A DNA stretch of 64,000 nt from Lojkania enalia (GCA_010094045.1 ML986618.1:1-64000); one strand, 5' to 3'; positions 1 to 11,591 are shown, counted from the stretch's first letter. The notes: generated by a model from the letters alone, not told the origin. Numbers and translations: made by a program.

Positions 1-18
1 ATCCGTACTCCCATTGCC

Positions 19-33
19 ATATATATATATATA
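19..33. repeat. AT dinucleotide microsatellite
   Basis: A run of alternating A and T lies just beyond the 3' end of the GH76 gene. It is a simple repeat with no other visible role. Confidence 0.8.
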
Positions 34-67
34 GGCCTCTCGAATCGCCCCTCTACCTACTTCCGCT

Positions 68-1733
68 CTACGTGATCATCCAATACCCACCTCCCAGCAT
101 GCTCCCTAGCACAATCGCTGTTAGGATCCCCGCTCCCGCCTTATCCGCTGTCGTAATAGTGTCAAAGGCCGGCGTTTCCGGCGCATCGCTTCCCGTCCCC
201 GCTGCCGGATTACCTTTACTCGTGCCACCTGTATCTTCCGTGTAAGGCGCTTGCACCTCGGTGATCATATTTGCTGCGATGACGCTGAGCGCACTCATCT
301 GCTGTCCAACACCGCTATTCCCATCACTGGTGTTCATGAACCATCGTGATCCGCACTCGGCGCCCGAACTTCCTCCATCGCACTGTCGTGCTGCCGCCAC
401 TGCAGATTTCTGGAGGAGAGGGAGGATCTGGGCCTGCGTGTACGGCGCGATTTGTGCGCAGACGGCAAGCCAGCGCGAGAGATAGGCTTTGAAAGACCAC
501 TGGTCGATGTCACATGTCTGATGGATTTCGCACGCAACCTCCACCATGACACCGTTTTGGTCCTGGGGGAAGAAGAGACGTTCCGTGTGGGTTAGGAAGC
601 CTGTTAGTCGATCGGCCCAGGTTTGGTTGGCGTTTGTGTAGTTATACATCTACCATCATCAGTGCCCTTGTTCTTGAAAATGAGTAAGCGAGTAAGCGGC
701 GGAGGCTACAGGACTTACGTATGCCGCGCCTCCGACGATAATGCCATAGTTGTATGTCCACTGCATTTGATCTGCGTCTTTGCATCCCTTCAACACATCC
801 GTTCCGTCATATACCTGCCAATCGGTCGTTAAAAGCGGACTCTGAATCAACCAATCAAACGCCATCTCCGCATATTTCGCATACGTATCATTGCCCGTGT
901 ACTTGGCTAGTCGCGCACCCAATTGAAACATACCCCCGTTCGACGCCATGTTCTTGTAGTTGTAGCCGTCGAGCCATTGGTAGATTTGCCAGCGCAGTCC
1001 GCCATTGCACTCGGCGGTTGACCATCGCGATACGAGCTGATTAAACACGGATTGCGCTACGGCCAACCAGCCGGGTGTGCCCTCGGGAGGGTCGGGGAAA
1101 TTGAGCTCCGTGGCAGACATTACGCTGAAGGCCCAAAACAGTTGGTCGTCATTACCTTCGTCTTTGGATTGGTTAGAGGGCATCTGCAGGCGCTTGTTAG
1201 TCTTCACTTTCTCAAGGCGCGAGATCTATGGCAGTCTTTCCCCAAGCTAATCGAATTCTCATTTTGATACAGGGGAGGAGAACATACTAGGTTGCCGTTG
1301 TCTCCGAGTTGGTGTATCATGCCGGCTCGGACGAGGTCGTTAAACGTCGAGTCGTTGGTGTAGTACCAATAATCGATTAATTGGCCAAACATGGCGCCCG
1401 CTTCCCACCAGTAGTACGGCGGATAAGTCAATAGCCCCGGAATACCGCTCACGATAGTTCCGTCGTCCACGTTGGCATACATGCCAACAAGGTCGGCAGC
1501 GACTTTCTTCGCGGCATCGCGAATCGAATCTAGCCTCGTAGGTTAGATTGTTCCTGTGGACATTCGGGTTGACGGCAGTAGTGGGTCCATAGAAGGAGTA
1601 GGGGCGGAAGGAGGGGCTTTGGGTGGTATGTACTTGGCTGGGTAGGGTCCAGATCCACCGCTTTGGCGGGGAGCACATAGCGGCTGAGGATAACAAAAGA
1701 AGGCAGAAGGCTGATGGGGTTGAGCAGCCTCAT
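68..1733 (-). CDS. GH76 family cell-wall mannosidase/transglycosidase, DFG5/DCW1-like, GPI-anchored
   Basis: Members of this family (Dfg5/Dcw1) are thought to link the mannan-type glycan of GPI proteins to wall glucan at the cell surface. I read four exons: 1733-1634, 1529-1288, 1183-719 and 649-68, giving about 462 residues, normal for the family. Introns are 104, 104 and 69 bp, all GT-AG. The product starts with a signal peptide (MRLLNPISLLPSF, then a VDLD mature start), carries the conserved YYWWEAGAMFG block near residue 85 and the catalytic Asp pair in EGNDDQ, and ends in a Ser/Thr/Gly-rich linker plus a hydrophobic tail (ILTAIVLGSMLGGG) that fits a GPI-attachment signal. The start was chosen because it gives the signal peptide and joins in frame at each intron. 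The family is clear; I cannot tell DFG5 from DCW1 or other paralogues. Confidence 0.93.
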
Positions 1734-3270
1734 TATTGCGACATGTGCCCAGCCAGATGGCGGGAGAAAACGAGGGACGGACGGGAGGGTGGGTTCGGAA
1801 GCGACAGCGGGTTCTGGTGCAGGCACGGGGAGGGACAGCAGAGAGACGGCGGACTCTGGACAGAGACTGTGAGGAAGAGAGAAAGAAGGCACAAGTGGAG
1901 CTTTCAGGCCCGCAGACAGTGGCAGCCGCAGCCGCCAAGACGTACTCGTACTCGTCTTACACCTCATCTGCGGCCACATAGCAATACATAAAGGAATGCG
2001 ACGGAGCACCGCCGGCGCGGCACAGTGCTGCGGCGACCCACCGTTACCCACCGTTACCCACCAGACATTCACTGGCCCTGCAAGGGGTTCCGCCCCGAGC
2101 GGCTCACTACGTAGATTTGGCTTACGAATAAAGTATGGCACGCAAACCCGCTAGCAGGAGAGCGCAACGCGTTCGTCTGCTGGCTCCACCAGATCATCGG
2201 CCGCCTTCGGAAACACAAACAAGCGGCGTGGAGAACTGCCAAAGCCGGCCCTGTGGCTCAGCGGGCTGCTGTGCGGACTGTGAGCGTCCCTCACCAGTGT
2301 GTCCGATTAATTAAGAGAGCGCGGATCAGGGAAAAAGGACGTCAGCGAGAGAAGAACTAGAGAAGAATTAGCTGAGAGGGCGGCCTTGTGTGTTTGATAG
2401 ACCAAGCTTCGGCCTAGAAGCTTGCGTGGTCGGCCGTGACGGTGTGGTGAAGCTTGATCCTCGGTTGCCAAGCCGCTAGCCCGGAACCGGCGGCTGCCCA
2501 GGTACCAACTGAACATGGCATTATTCAGTCTCCACCTATGATGGAACACGTCACCTTCGGCCAGAGTCATTATTTAAAGCATTGCAGGCATTGAACTACA
2601 ATTTACTCTGAGCTTGTTTCCACCCATCCGGCAGCGAAAAGTTGTCGTGTTTGCACCTGCGGTTCGGGCAGTTTGCAGGGTTGGTCCAAGACATGCACCA
2701 CAAGGCATCTTAGTCGAGCAGTAGAACCAAGCACTCTCCACATCATCAATCGCCCTGGACTGCGTTTTCCTCTCACAGCTCTGCCTCATTTACACCGTCT
2801 AAATCAACAACACAACCGACGTCAGCACAATCGAGTACGTCACGTACATCCACTAGAACTCCGACACCCGGATCCCTTCCAATCGAACATCAACACCTCT
2901 AGTGCTGAATATCGCCTCCACATCCACATTATTTACGGCCCCCACTCGAGAGAATTATTCAGAGAATCGGGAGACATCCCGCAATCAACTTCGCCAGCAA
3001 GGAAGAAAAATGTGAGCACCTCAATCGCCGTCATCGCCCCGCTGTTGCTCAGCGTAAGTAATGTAATCCGCCGCGAGTCCTGCGCCACGGAGAGATTGAG
3101 CCGGTCGTCGCGCTGTGACAAGTGACTATACAACTGCGATCCATTAGAGCAAAGTCCGCATTGCACCTCCTCTCCCTCAATTTACCGGGTTGATCTGCGT
3201 TAGGACGCGTCCCTACATCCCCACAGTTTGCAAAAGTCCCTGGGATACACGCTACGGAGTCTAAGATTTG
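1734..3270. other. intergenic region upstream of the GH76 gene, no gene seen
   Basis: Open frames here, including 2673-3125 plus and 2307-2570 minus, have low-complexity, Arg/Ser/Pro/His-rich translations with no domain and no signal peptide. I regard them as chance. The first few hundred bases presumably hold the GH76 promoter. Confidence 0.5.
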
Positions 3271-3800
3271 TCATTTGCGCGATGGATGTTCGGGTGTGGT
3301 GGGTAGCGAAGTCGCATATTCAAGCACCTCGTCGCCAAAGGCGAGGAGCGAGAGCTCGAAGTTCGTCATGACATCTAGCCCGATCAGTCCGTAGTCCACC
3401 TCTTGTGGACTATTGATCGGCTTTTAGAAGCTTCTCTCTTCGGACTTGGATGATGGGTCAAGGGGAAAAGCCAGTTTGCGAGTCGAAGAATTCTCGAGGA
3501 TTGTGCAGTCAATGCAGAAGAGTGAGTGAGTGAGTGAGTGAGTTTGCGGCGACCTGCATCGTTGATGTGGCCGCAGCCTTCTGCTAGCAAGGTGAGTATG
3601 TGGAGGGGCGAGCGTTCCAGTTGTGTTCGGCGGTGATAAGGAGGCGAGCGACTCTGGCAATGCGTGCACTATTCTCGTCAAGATTGAGGACGGTGGTTTT
3701 GTAGTCTGTTAGACGAGCACGGAGGATGCAGGATAGATGGCCCTGGTTGGACGCTGGGAAATAGAAATTGATTGCTCGGCTAGAATTATTGGCGACTTGA
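3271..3800 (-). pseudogene. decayed or unresolved gene of unknown family
   Basis: Two minus-strand stretches look protein-coding. The one at about 3271-3405 ends in a stop at 3271 and reads VDYGLIGLDVMTNFELSLLA followed by a polar tail. The GLIGLDVMTNFELS block resembles the C-terminal hydrophobic part of retropepsin-like domains, but that is only a resemblance. The second, at about 3610-3790, reads NNSSRAINFYFPASNQGH, then LTDYKTTVLNLDEN and ARIARVARLLITAEHNW. The 200 bp between them contains a GAGT repeat and frame breaks, and no clean intron pair joins them. Either this is a pseudogene or the gene model is more complex than I can solve by eye. Confidence 0.3.
3520..3543. repeat. GAGT tetranucleotide microsatellite
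   Basis: Six tandem copies of a GAGT-type unit fall between the two coding-like pieces of the decayed gene. Length change in this repeat is one way the frame could have been lost. Confidence 0.8.
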
Positions 3801-4990
3801 AAGGCGGTGGACGATTTGCAGGTATATTAAGGTGGATATCTTACAGGGATTCAGGCGTTGATTCGCAATAGTCAACAAAGTACGCATATTGACCGCCGTC
3901 TGCGAACATGGTAAACGCAAGGCACCGCGGAAAGTTGCAAGTTTCCAAGATTCGAACATACGTCCCTTGACTGGTTTTGACGCAAGGCTAAACGGCCTCG
4001 AAGTTGCAACTAATAAACCTTTCCACAGATAAGTAGCGGCGGTATCAGGCTGGGGCATTTCCTCTTACAGCGCTTGGAGAAGAGGCCTGCTGGGTCGTTC
4101 TGTTCTCTGTGGATTTCCGTCAATAGCCTGCGTGGCCTTGATAGACACTCTAGTCGGGGTGAATGTGCTAATAACGCTCCGATCACGCCCCTTACCAACT
4201 ATGGGATAAGCTGGTCGACCTCAGCACTGGAGATCCATGTTGCGGAAAGAAATGATGTCTTCTGTCTCTCTGAGAGTAATGCTTCAATATGAACCTAGGA
4301 CTAGAGATGGTTGATGTTGCCAACCGTTCAGCTAGCAGGCGGCGCTCAAAACCAGCGAAGGCTTGTAACCATGCAGCCCGCGCTCGCCCTTGGGCTTTAC
4401 AGCTTGGTTTAAGGTCTGAAGTAGGCATCCATGTCCAGTTTTGACAGCCTCCTACGCCTCGGGTGTGAAAGACCATTCCACCCCGGCGCGAACTGCACCG
4501 TAACCTAACCTCGCTTCGAGCACGAGCGACAATTATTAGCGAGCTGAGAACAACTAAATACTCAAGAAAAGAAAAAGGAATATCTAGGCATTTAATGCAT
4601 ATTGATAAATTCTTGTCAGTACTGAGGTGTTAAGAGTCCCTGCGCATGTGTTCCACACGTCTGTCAACGAAAGAATAGGAAGATAAAGTTCCCTATTAAA
4701 GATGAGAACTTACTTGAAATAAGCATCGGGGACCACGAGCCCCGGTACCGAGTATGCTCGGACGATATATTGACAGCTAATGTAAGTAGGTAACCCGCGT
4801 ACTAGCAGCATGGTGGGTAACCACACGCAAACGGGTGTGTCATTTGGAACGCAAATTTAATAGTTAGGAATTGAACGGTAGATGCGGACGGTTTTTTTTT
4901 TTAACCGAAGAATAAAAAAATAAAGTCACATATTAGAGACGAGAAATTACTCTTGCGAGGAAGGAATGACCCTGCTCGGGTATCTTTTCA
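3801..4990. other. intergenic, no gene supported
   Basis: Short minus-strand frames at 3786-4058, 4010-4198 and 4192-4476 have no recognisable domain and no splice signals that would join them. The part near 4860-4930 is A/T-rich. The right end holds the 3' untranslated region of the acyl-CoA dehydrogenase gene. Confidence 0.4.
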
Positions 4991-6384
4991 TCATCTGCTA
5001 TCATACTCTTTGTTGAACGCCCGTCCGATAACCATTCTCCTCACCTCGCTCGTTCCGGCTCCAATTTCATACAGTTTTGCGTCTCTTAGTATCCTACCCA
5101 CAGGAACCTCGTTGACGTACCCCATGCCGCCCATCAATTGCACAGCATCCAGTGCGCACTCAGTCGCCCGCTCGGCAGCATACAAAATCGCCCCCGCACA
5201 ATCTTGCGTTTTGATCTCCGGGCTTTCATGTGACTCATCAATGGCCCGCGCGACAGCGTAGGTGAAAGATGATGAGGCGCGGTATTTAGTGTACATATCA
5301 GCGAGCTTGCCTTGGATGAATTGGTTATGCGCAATTGGCACACCGAATTGTTTGCGGGTATGCGTGTACGGTAAGACGGTGTCTAAGCACGCCTGCATGA
5401 GGCCTACTGGCCCGGATGAGAGCACGAGGCGCTCAAGATCTAGCCCCTCCATGAGCACGCGCACGCCGCGATTGACTTCACCAAGGACATTTTCTTTGGG
5501 GACGAATACGTTGTCGAAGACGAGTTCACCGGTGTTGGAGCCTCGCATACCGAGTTTGTCTAGCTTCTTGGCGCAGGAGAAGCCGGGAGTCGACGTTGGC
5601 ACGATGAAGGCCGTGATACCTTTGCTGCCGCTGGTGGGAACGGTTTTCGCGTAGACGATTATTGTGTGTGCGTCTGGGCCCTATTCCGATTAGCAATTGC
5701 TTGTATAATGCTCTCCACACCATAATACGCACGTTTGTTATCCACATCTTCGTCCCATTGAGCTGATACCCTCCGTCAACCTCCTTCGCTATCGTCTTCA
5801 TGCTCACAACATCTGACCCCGCCGAATGCTCAGACATTGCCAGCGCACCGATCTGCTCTCCTGAAATTAATCCGGGGAGAAATTTCGCTTTCTGGTCTGG
5901 CGAGCCATTGAGCATCAGTTGGTTGACGCAGAGTTGCGAGTGGGCGGCGTAGGAGAGTCCGATGCTGCCGGAGGCCCGACTGATCTCCTCCATGACCACA
6001 CAATGTGCCTGGTATCCCATTCCTAGGCCTCCGTATTCCTCGTCAGCCGTGATGCCCAAGAAACCTGCTTCTCCGAATTTCTTCCACATCTCGTTTGGGA
6101 ATTCATTGTCGCGGTCGGTCTTGAGGGCGAGTTCGTCGGGAATCTCGCGGCCTGTGATTGTTTCGTTAGCAAGAATGGTACAAGATTGAGGATGAAATAG
6201 GCATACGTGTGAATTCCTGTACTCGTTCCCGTAGTTCGTCTAAATCTGACTGCGTCGGCGGTACGAAGCCTTTCGGATGCTTGGTCGATGCGTATCGTTG
6301 CGAATTGAGGCAGATGATGCGAGGGTGATGATTGCACAGCTGGCGGATGCTGCGAGACAGGAGTCTCGGGGTCGACAAAGCCAT
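4991..6384 (-). CDS. isovaleryl-CoA dehydrogenase, mitochondrial
   Basis: This is an FAD enzyme of leucine breakdown that oxidises isovaleryl-CoA to 3-methylcrotonyl-CoA in the mitochondrial matrix and passes electrons to ETF. Exons are 6384-6207, 6151-5733 and 5680-4991, joined by introns of 55 and 52 bp, for 428 residues. The N-terminus ([15 protein letters not shown]) is rich in Arg and Ser and lacks acids, as in a mitochondrial presequence. Family signatures in order are [27 protein letters not shown] FAD/substrate residues, the GLDLERLVL segment, whose Glu (about residue 282) is the catalytic base position typical of isovaleryl-CoA rather than other acyl-CoA dehydrogenases, and [16 protein letters not shown] near the C-terminus. 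It stands alone on its strand, and no methylcrotonyl-CoA carboxylase gene is beside it. Assignment is firm. Confidence 0.95.
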
Positions 6385-7412
6385 TATGTGTGTCCAAGTG
6401 TATAAATTGTGGGTTGTGCGTGCATCGATGTGGTGTTGATCGTTGGTATGCAGACTCGCAAGTAAGCCGCGGCTCGGTTAGATGCGGAGGTGGAGAAGGC
6501 CAGGGCACTCGCGGCCTCGGCGAATGACTACTTGGGATGGTGAATGTACTCCTACAATTGAGCAAAAGAGTATGCAGTAGTTTTGGCTTTAAATTTGCTA
6601 AAATTATATAAATTCTACGCATTTTTTGTACGACCTACCATAGTATCTTAATATTAAACAAAGTAGTTCATGCTTTGTCTCTACAACCCGAACTCCCCAG
6701 ATAGTAGGATCGTGGGTGACTAGAGAATAGATGTGTTACCGCTTATGTGTTTATTGGAGAGCCCAAGTTGGGGAGACTAGTCCCATTGCTTATGTCACTC
6801 GAAAACACTTCCCTCCATCCTGCGGACTTTGTTTGTGCGTGACAATTGATGGGGGACTAGTCTTTTGCCATTTTCTTTATACGAAGGTATGAGGTTTATT
6901 AAACACAAAGTCTCCCATTAGACAGCCGTGACGAATTCGGCTTTGGACAGAAATGAACAATTAAAACGATATAAGAATTATCGCTTCATGCACGGAACAA
7001 TATAGTTTTCTCTTCTAGAAAAGCAACCTGACTTCGAGGAGGTAGATCCCTAAAAATAGCTTGATGCGAATAGATAACTAAGATTAGTAGGCTTCTGCTT
7101 GTTATTGGACCTCAAAAACCCACCGACTGGCGTGCTTCTTCCACAAATATGAAAAATGTCAAGTGAGGATTTTTCTCGAAGTTCTCATTTCCTGGAATCG
7201 ATGAGATATTCTAGGAGCATAGCAGTATCAATCGAAGATAGCAATCTGGGCGTCCTCATCCTTTGTATTAGGAATCTAAGTCGTAGGGAAGTTCGGGAAA
7301 GCTATTGCTTTTTTGCCTTTATATTAATAACAGTAGGCCTCATACCAGTGCCATTCAATCTACCCGAATACCTATATATCAGACTATCCCTCTTACCCAG
7401 GTACTACGCTCA
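6385..7412. other. intergenic, moderately AT-rich, no gene seen
   Basis: It holds the promoter of the acyl-CoA dehydrogenase gene (left end) and the 3' flank of the EthD-hydrolase gene (right end). Frames here are short and show no domain. Confidence 0.5.
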
Positions 7413-9113
7413 CTACTTCCATTCTCCAACATATCCCAAAAACTGTGCCACAAACTCCGCAACCTCGTCCGGCCGCTCCACCATAGGCAAATGACCCGCC
7501 CCCTCCACAACCTTAAGCTGCACCCCTTGTCCCAGACTATCCGCCATATCCTTCATAGTCTTCGGCAACACGCCATCGCTCTTACCCACCACAAATATGC
7601 CTTTGCCACCGAATCCTGCCATCCTATTTCGAAAATCGTACTCGTAAAGTGCCTTCACGCTCTCCTTGAATCCCGACAGACTATTCGTCCTCACCATCTC
7701 CTTCGTCCTCTCAATCTTCGGCAGAATCTCTGAGTCTGCATAGCTCTCCGCTGTGAACCATCTCCGGACTGTCATTTCTGCTAGTTCGGTGCCGACGATG
7801 GGTTCGCCGGAGTCGGACTTCGCGCCCTCTTTCTCGCAGACAGCGATGCGCTCGCCCCAGGCTTTTGGGTTGGAGGGTGGAGCCACGGCATTTGTGTCGC
7901 AGCTTATGAAGGAGGAGATGCGGTTGGGATGGGTGAGGCCGGCGTTTAGGGCTGTTGCGCCGCCGAGACTGACGCCGACTATACTGGCTGTTTTTGCGCG
8001 GATGGCGTCGAGGATGGTGATGAGGTCAGTGGCGAGCGTGTCAACTGTTATTAGTTTCGCGGAGGTTGATGGGAGAGCAGTGCGGCCGCGGGTGTTGAAG
8101 CGCAGGACGCGGTATTTGTTGTTTGTGAGGGAAAGGAAGGCGGTTACAAAGTCGTCCCAGATGCCGTAGTCAACTAGTATGCTGTTTACGCAGACGAGGA
8201 GTGGGGCATGTGGATCTGAGGAGCCTTCGAGACGGTAGGGAAGTGTGACGCCATCCGGCGTTGTGATGTAGGATTCGATTGCGGGTCTTGGTGAAGCTCT
8301 GCTCGACACGGGGAATGTCTTTGTTGTGCTATCGGTGCTGGACGCTTCCACCGTCCTCTCGTCATATAAACTCCCCAGATCCCGGGGCGCCGAGCCGAAC
8401 GTGTAGTACAAGTCATATACTCTCCTCCCCTTCTTCTGTACAACTGACTTATATATCTCATCGTTCCAGGGCGTTGAAGTAGCAGCCTTGAACTCCGGTC
8501 CCCCCAAGCCATTATGTGGCGCGTACTCATGCAGCGCAAGGAACTCCTTCGCCTTCCCATCCTTCAAATCTAAATAGCTCGTCACAAATCTCCTCGTCCT
8601 CCTCCACCCCGGGACCTTCATCAGCATCGGGACATGCTCCTCTTCATACCACCTCTCGAGCTCCTTCTCCTTCTCCTCACCGTCATACAGCGTGAAGCTT
8701 ACAGTAACCATGACATTGCCCTCCCCCTCATTGCCCACATCCTCCAGCTTCTTAAACCCCTCCCCTTTCCACTCGCCCAAGAAATCGTAGAACCGTCTGT
8801 CAACTTTAATCTGCTTCATCGTATCTCTTTCCCGCTGGCTCTGCACCGGCTCTTTCCGCAGGCGCGTATACACGTCTTTAGTCAGATAGTCCATATCCTC
8901 GATATCATAGATAGCCATCCACTCAGGCTGAGTTTCCGAGGCTGGATTCGAGGAAGTGAGGTCGCTGGCACGATACCGGAAGCCGTTGTGGCAGAAGCTG
9001 AGACGCAGACGGCTGGGACCGTGTTCGTTGTTGTACCAGTCGTGGAATTGCGCTGCTGACAATGTGTCCCTGGGCTGCATCGTCACGTACAGGATCCCTG
9101 GTGTTGGTGCCAT
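7413..9113 (-). CDS. two EthD-like domains fused to an alpha/beta hydrolase (3-oxoadipate enol-lactonase-like)
   Basis: A single-exon gene of 566 residues. The frame stays open 36 codons further upstream, but I start at MAPTPGILYVT because it begins the first domain directly. Residues about 5-105 and 134-240 are two ferredoxin-like EthD-type repeats (HDWYNNEHGPSR and ERWYEEEHVPMLM are the matching helix blocks). Residues about 280-566 are an alpha/beta hydrolase with nucleophile Ser382 in GVSLGG, Asp513 in GKSDGVLP and His541 in GAGHLPMVERPD, a layout close to bacterial PcaD. The neighbours are a carboxymuconate cyclase, an intradiol dioxygenase and a decarboxylase-like protein, which supports lactone hydrolysis in an aromatic pathway. 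EthD domains form dimers and can bind or isomerise small aromatics or lactones; a role here is inference. Substrate is not provable from sequence. Confidence 0.85.
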   Translation of the reverse strand: MAPTPGILYVTMQPRDTLSAAQFHDWYNNEHGPSRLRLSFCHNGFRYRASDLTSSNPASETQPEWMAIYDIEDMDYLTKDVYTRLRKEPVQSQRERDTMKQIKVDRRFYDFLGEWKGEGFKKLEDVGNEGEGNVMVTVSFTLYDGEEKEKELERWYEEEHVPMLMKVPGWRRTRRFVTSYLDLKDGKAKEFLALHEYAPHNGLGGPEFKAATSTPWNDEIYKSVVQKKGRRVYDLYYTFGSAPRDLGSLYDERTVEASSTDSTTKTFPVSSRASPRPAIESYITTPDGVTLPYRLEGSSDPHAPLLVCVNSILVDYGIWDDFVTAFLSLTNNKYRVLRFNTRGRTALPSTSAKLITVDTLATDLITILDAIRAKTASIVGVSLGGATALNAGLTHPNRISSFISCDTNAVAPPSNPKAWGERIAVCEKEGAKSDSGEPIVGTELAEMTVRRWFTAESYADSEILPKIERTKEMVRTNSLSGFKESVKALYEYDFRNRMAGFGGKGIFVVGKSDGVLPKTMKDMADSLGQGVQLKVVEGAGHLPMVERPDEVAEFVAQFLGYVGEWK

Positions 9114-9813
9114 GTTTGTGGTACTGTCTTCTAGTTGTAGGTCTCGGAATTGTGTCAATTCGATGACCCAGAGGGCAAAATGTGAATAGTAGTGAAGGAG
9201 CGATACGAGATCTAGGGACACAATTGAGGCTGAATGATATTGCGCTCCTATTATCGAGGTCTGTGTTCTGACGACATTGGCTAGTAAAGGTCTGGGGTAT
9301 GCTCTTCTCCGACGCCATCTGCCGGCAGAAAGCTAAGCTGTGCCCCAACTGCGCCAAAATGTCGAGGCGCGGAACCATCTGCCCCTCGTCCTCGTCGTTC
9401 CGAGGTCGGAATTAGTGGGGCTGGCATGCAGCTTCGGCTTGTGCGGCCGAGCCATGAGGCCATTCAGGAACGCATAGTTTCAAAGCAGACTCGGGCATAG
9501 TGTGGTTGGCCTGGGGTCGTGGTACTAGAGTTCGCACGAAATTCGGGGTTATTTGGGGGTTTGGAATCCATTTGGGGGTATGGAGGCGTGATGCAAGATG
9601 CTGGCTCAGCTTGCAGTTCTTGGGTTATTTACTAAGGCATTGAGTGAGATTCAGAGGGGCAAAACGGTCATTGTTCGAGGCTAGCGGCCCCAGGGTCTAC
9701 TGCAGTAAATAGAAGTCTATGTATGGTCGACCAACTACCCAGTTGCGATATGCTCGCACATCTTTGCTCAACTCCTACGCCTTTAGTTCAGGCATGCTGG
9801 AAACCTCACTCTC
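9114..9813. other. promoter region of the EthD-hydrolase gene and 3' flank of the cyclase gene
   Basis: About 700 bp separates the two minus-strand cluster genes. A TTTGGGGGT-type phrase occurs twice near 9553-9580. No coding frame with any domain is present. Confidence 0.4.
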
Positions 9814-11058
9814 CTAATCGTACCAAATAGCATTCATGCCGAACCCTTTCTCTTTGACCTCCAGCCTTGCCACTCTTGCCAGAAACTCCTTATGCCATCT
9901 ATAAATCTCAATGCCACCCTTCTCATCGTCCGTTAGCGCAAGCCACTCATCCGTCCATGGGCACGGTGACACCGCATTCGAGTGCCCGCCACTCGTCGGT
10001 GTAGGATTAAGGCAAATCTGGCGCTCAATGAAGCCCTCGGGCGATATCTTGAAGGCTGCAATATAACCTGTTAGATCGAAGGAGTTGGCGCGGGATGTTG
10101 CAAAGAGATATTGGGAAGATTGAGTAAGGAATACGACGTCGCTACGGTACATTTTTGGGTTGGGGATATCTTGAGGTATCTGTTAGCACGTCGTTCATAC
10201 CTGTTCGAGCAGGGCTGTGTTAGGACTTACCTGGAGGAATGAGAGGATACGCCTTATGCGTGTACACCGGCAGATGCGTCTTCGGATCAACAACGTATTC
10301 ACAAACCCGATTTCCACTCTCCATTAGCGCATACAAGTACTTTCCACTCGGATGCAATTCCACCCATCTCGGATGGTCCTTCTCGCCTGGTGCTTCCGTA
10401 TATCCTACAAACTCCAACGTCCCATCGCCATTCTTCTTGTGACACCACACTCTGTTCGCCCACATGTCTGCAGAATAGAGATATGTTTCGGTGGGATCGA
10501 AGACCATGCCATGGATTGCGGATTGCGGGCAGTATTCGTAGTTTTGGATATTCTCTTTTATGCTGCCATCTCCATTGACAGAGAAGACGTTCCCATAGCC
10601 AGCGTGCTCGTAGAAGGGGTTACCGTATACATAGTAGGGTGGCTTGCGGGCGGCAAGACAGAAGATGGCGCGTGTGCGGGTGTCTGATTGCTGTGCTTTG
10701 GCTGATTCCTGTCAATTTTGTCCTGCCGTTCAAAGCCAAGAAGAGGAAGGCATACGGTCATGGCCCATAGGATGCGACGAGCTGTGGACGATTTCCGAGG
10801 GAGACTTGACGGCGTGGCTTGACCACTTCTTCATGGATGCGCCGTAGATGTTCTTCCTCCTGTGCTGGAATGCAATAATCAGCCGCGAATCCATTGCAGG
10901 AGCATTGCGCTCACATCAAACGCCATCCACGAAATAGGCTCCTCTTCAGGAATAGCTGTCTTCTTCACAAGACGCAAGCTCAGGTCTTCGTCGTCAAACA
11001 CCGCTGTGATGATGACGCCGGGCGGCGTCCAGGTCCCGACCATAAGATGATGCTTCAT
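9814..11058 (-). CDS. 3-carboxy-cis,cis-muconate lactonizing enzyme (beta-propeller cyclase)
   Basis: Fungal enzyme of the protocatechuate branch of the beta-ketoadipate pathway, which closes 3-carboxy-cis,cis-muconate to a lactone in the cytosol. Exons are 11058-10915, 10864-10756, 10695-10231 and 10169-9814, with introns of 50, 60 and 61 bp, giving 357 residues (the Neurospora enzyme is of similar size). Acceptor choice was decided by frame: nearer AGs would break the reading frame. Diagnostic blocks are HHLMVGTWTPPG at the start, GMVFDPTETYLYSADMW, DHPRWVELHPSGKYLYALME, SPTPTSGGHSN-like (here NPTPTSGGHSNAVSPCPW) and the C-terminal FGMNAIWYD. Seven-bladed propeller family, unrelated to bacterial CMLE. 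It shares its upstream region with the divergent dioxygenase gene, suggesting joint control. Confidence 0.95.
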
Positions 11059-11591
11059 TCTGGACTACCCCTCTATGGTCGCCAAGGATCGCAAACCTCG
11101 ATTGCAAGGCAAAGCTGGTGTTTTCCCCAGATTCCATCTTGAGCCGTCCGGCGATGGTAGCCAGACTCCCGGCCGCCAGATCGCAGGCAGGCGAAGGTGG
11201 GGAAAATGACAGGGCGCGGTGGAAGAGAGCCGGCAAAGACCTTATCCGGAATGCGCTTGCTGTCATTGGCCGGCGTGCCCCTGTCACTGCGGGGCATGGC
11301 GCAACATCATCGGCACTCGACCTGCGTCTCGTGCAAACATCCAGAAGCCGATAGAGGATGCCGCAGCAGGTTCGCACGACTTCACGGGGTCGATGCGGCC
11401 TGCGCTCGGGCGGTCGCAACGGATAGCTAGCCATTGGTACGGGGACCTGGCGGGGGGACAATTGGAATATTTAATCTGCACCCGATCCGCCGCTTTCATC
11501 TTTACCAGATACCCTCGTCTCCCGGCCTTTTCATTACTATTTGCGGAATTGTACCTTTTATTCACCCTTCGTATTATTCTTTTGAGCAAGC
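11059..11591. promoter_or_regulatory. shared divergent promoter region
   Basis: These 533 bp separate the start codons of the cyclase (minus) and the dioxygenase (plus), so both promoters must lie here. The region is GC-rich with several CGG/CCG triplets (for example around 11148-11175 and 11230-11275), which are the half-sites used by Zn2Cys6 activators. Which pairs matter, if any, cannot be judged by eye. Short frames crossing it are chance. Confidence 0.5.

Noticed and set aside
2673..3125. A 150-codon plus-strand frame.
   Set aside because: Its translation is His/Arg/Ser/Pro-rich and has no domain, no splice context and no typical start context. Best read as chance.
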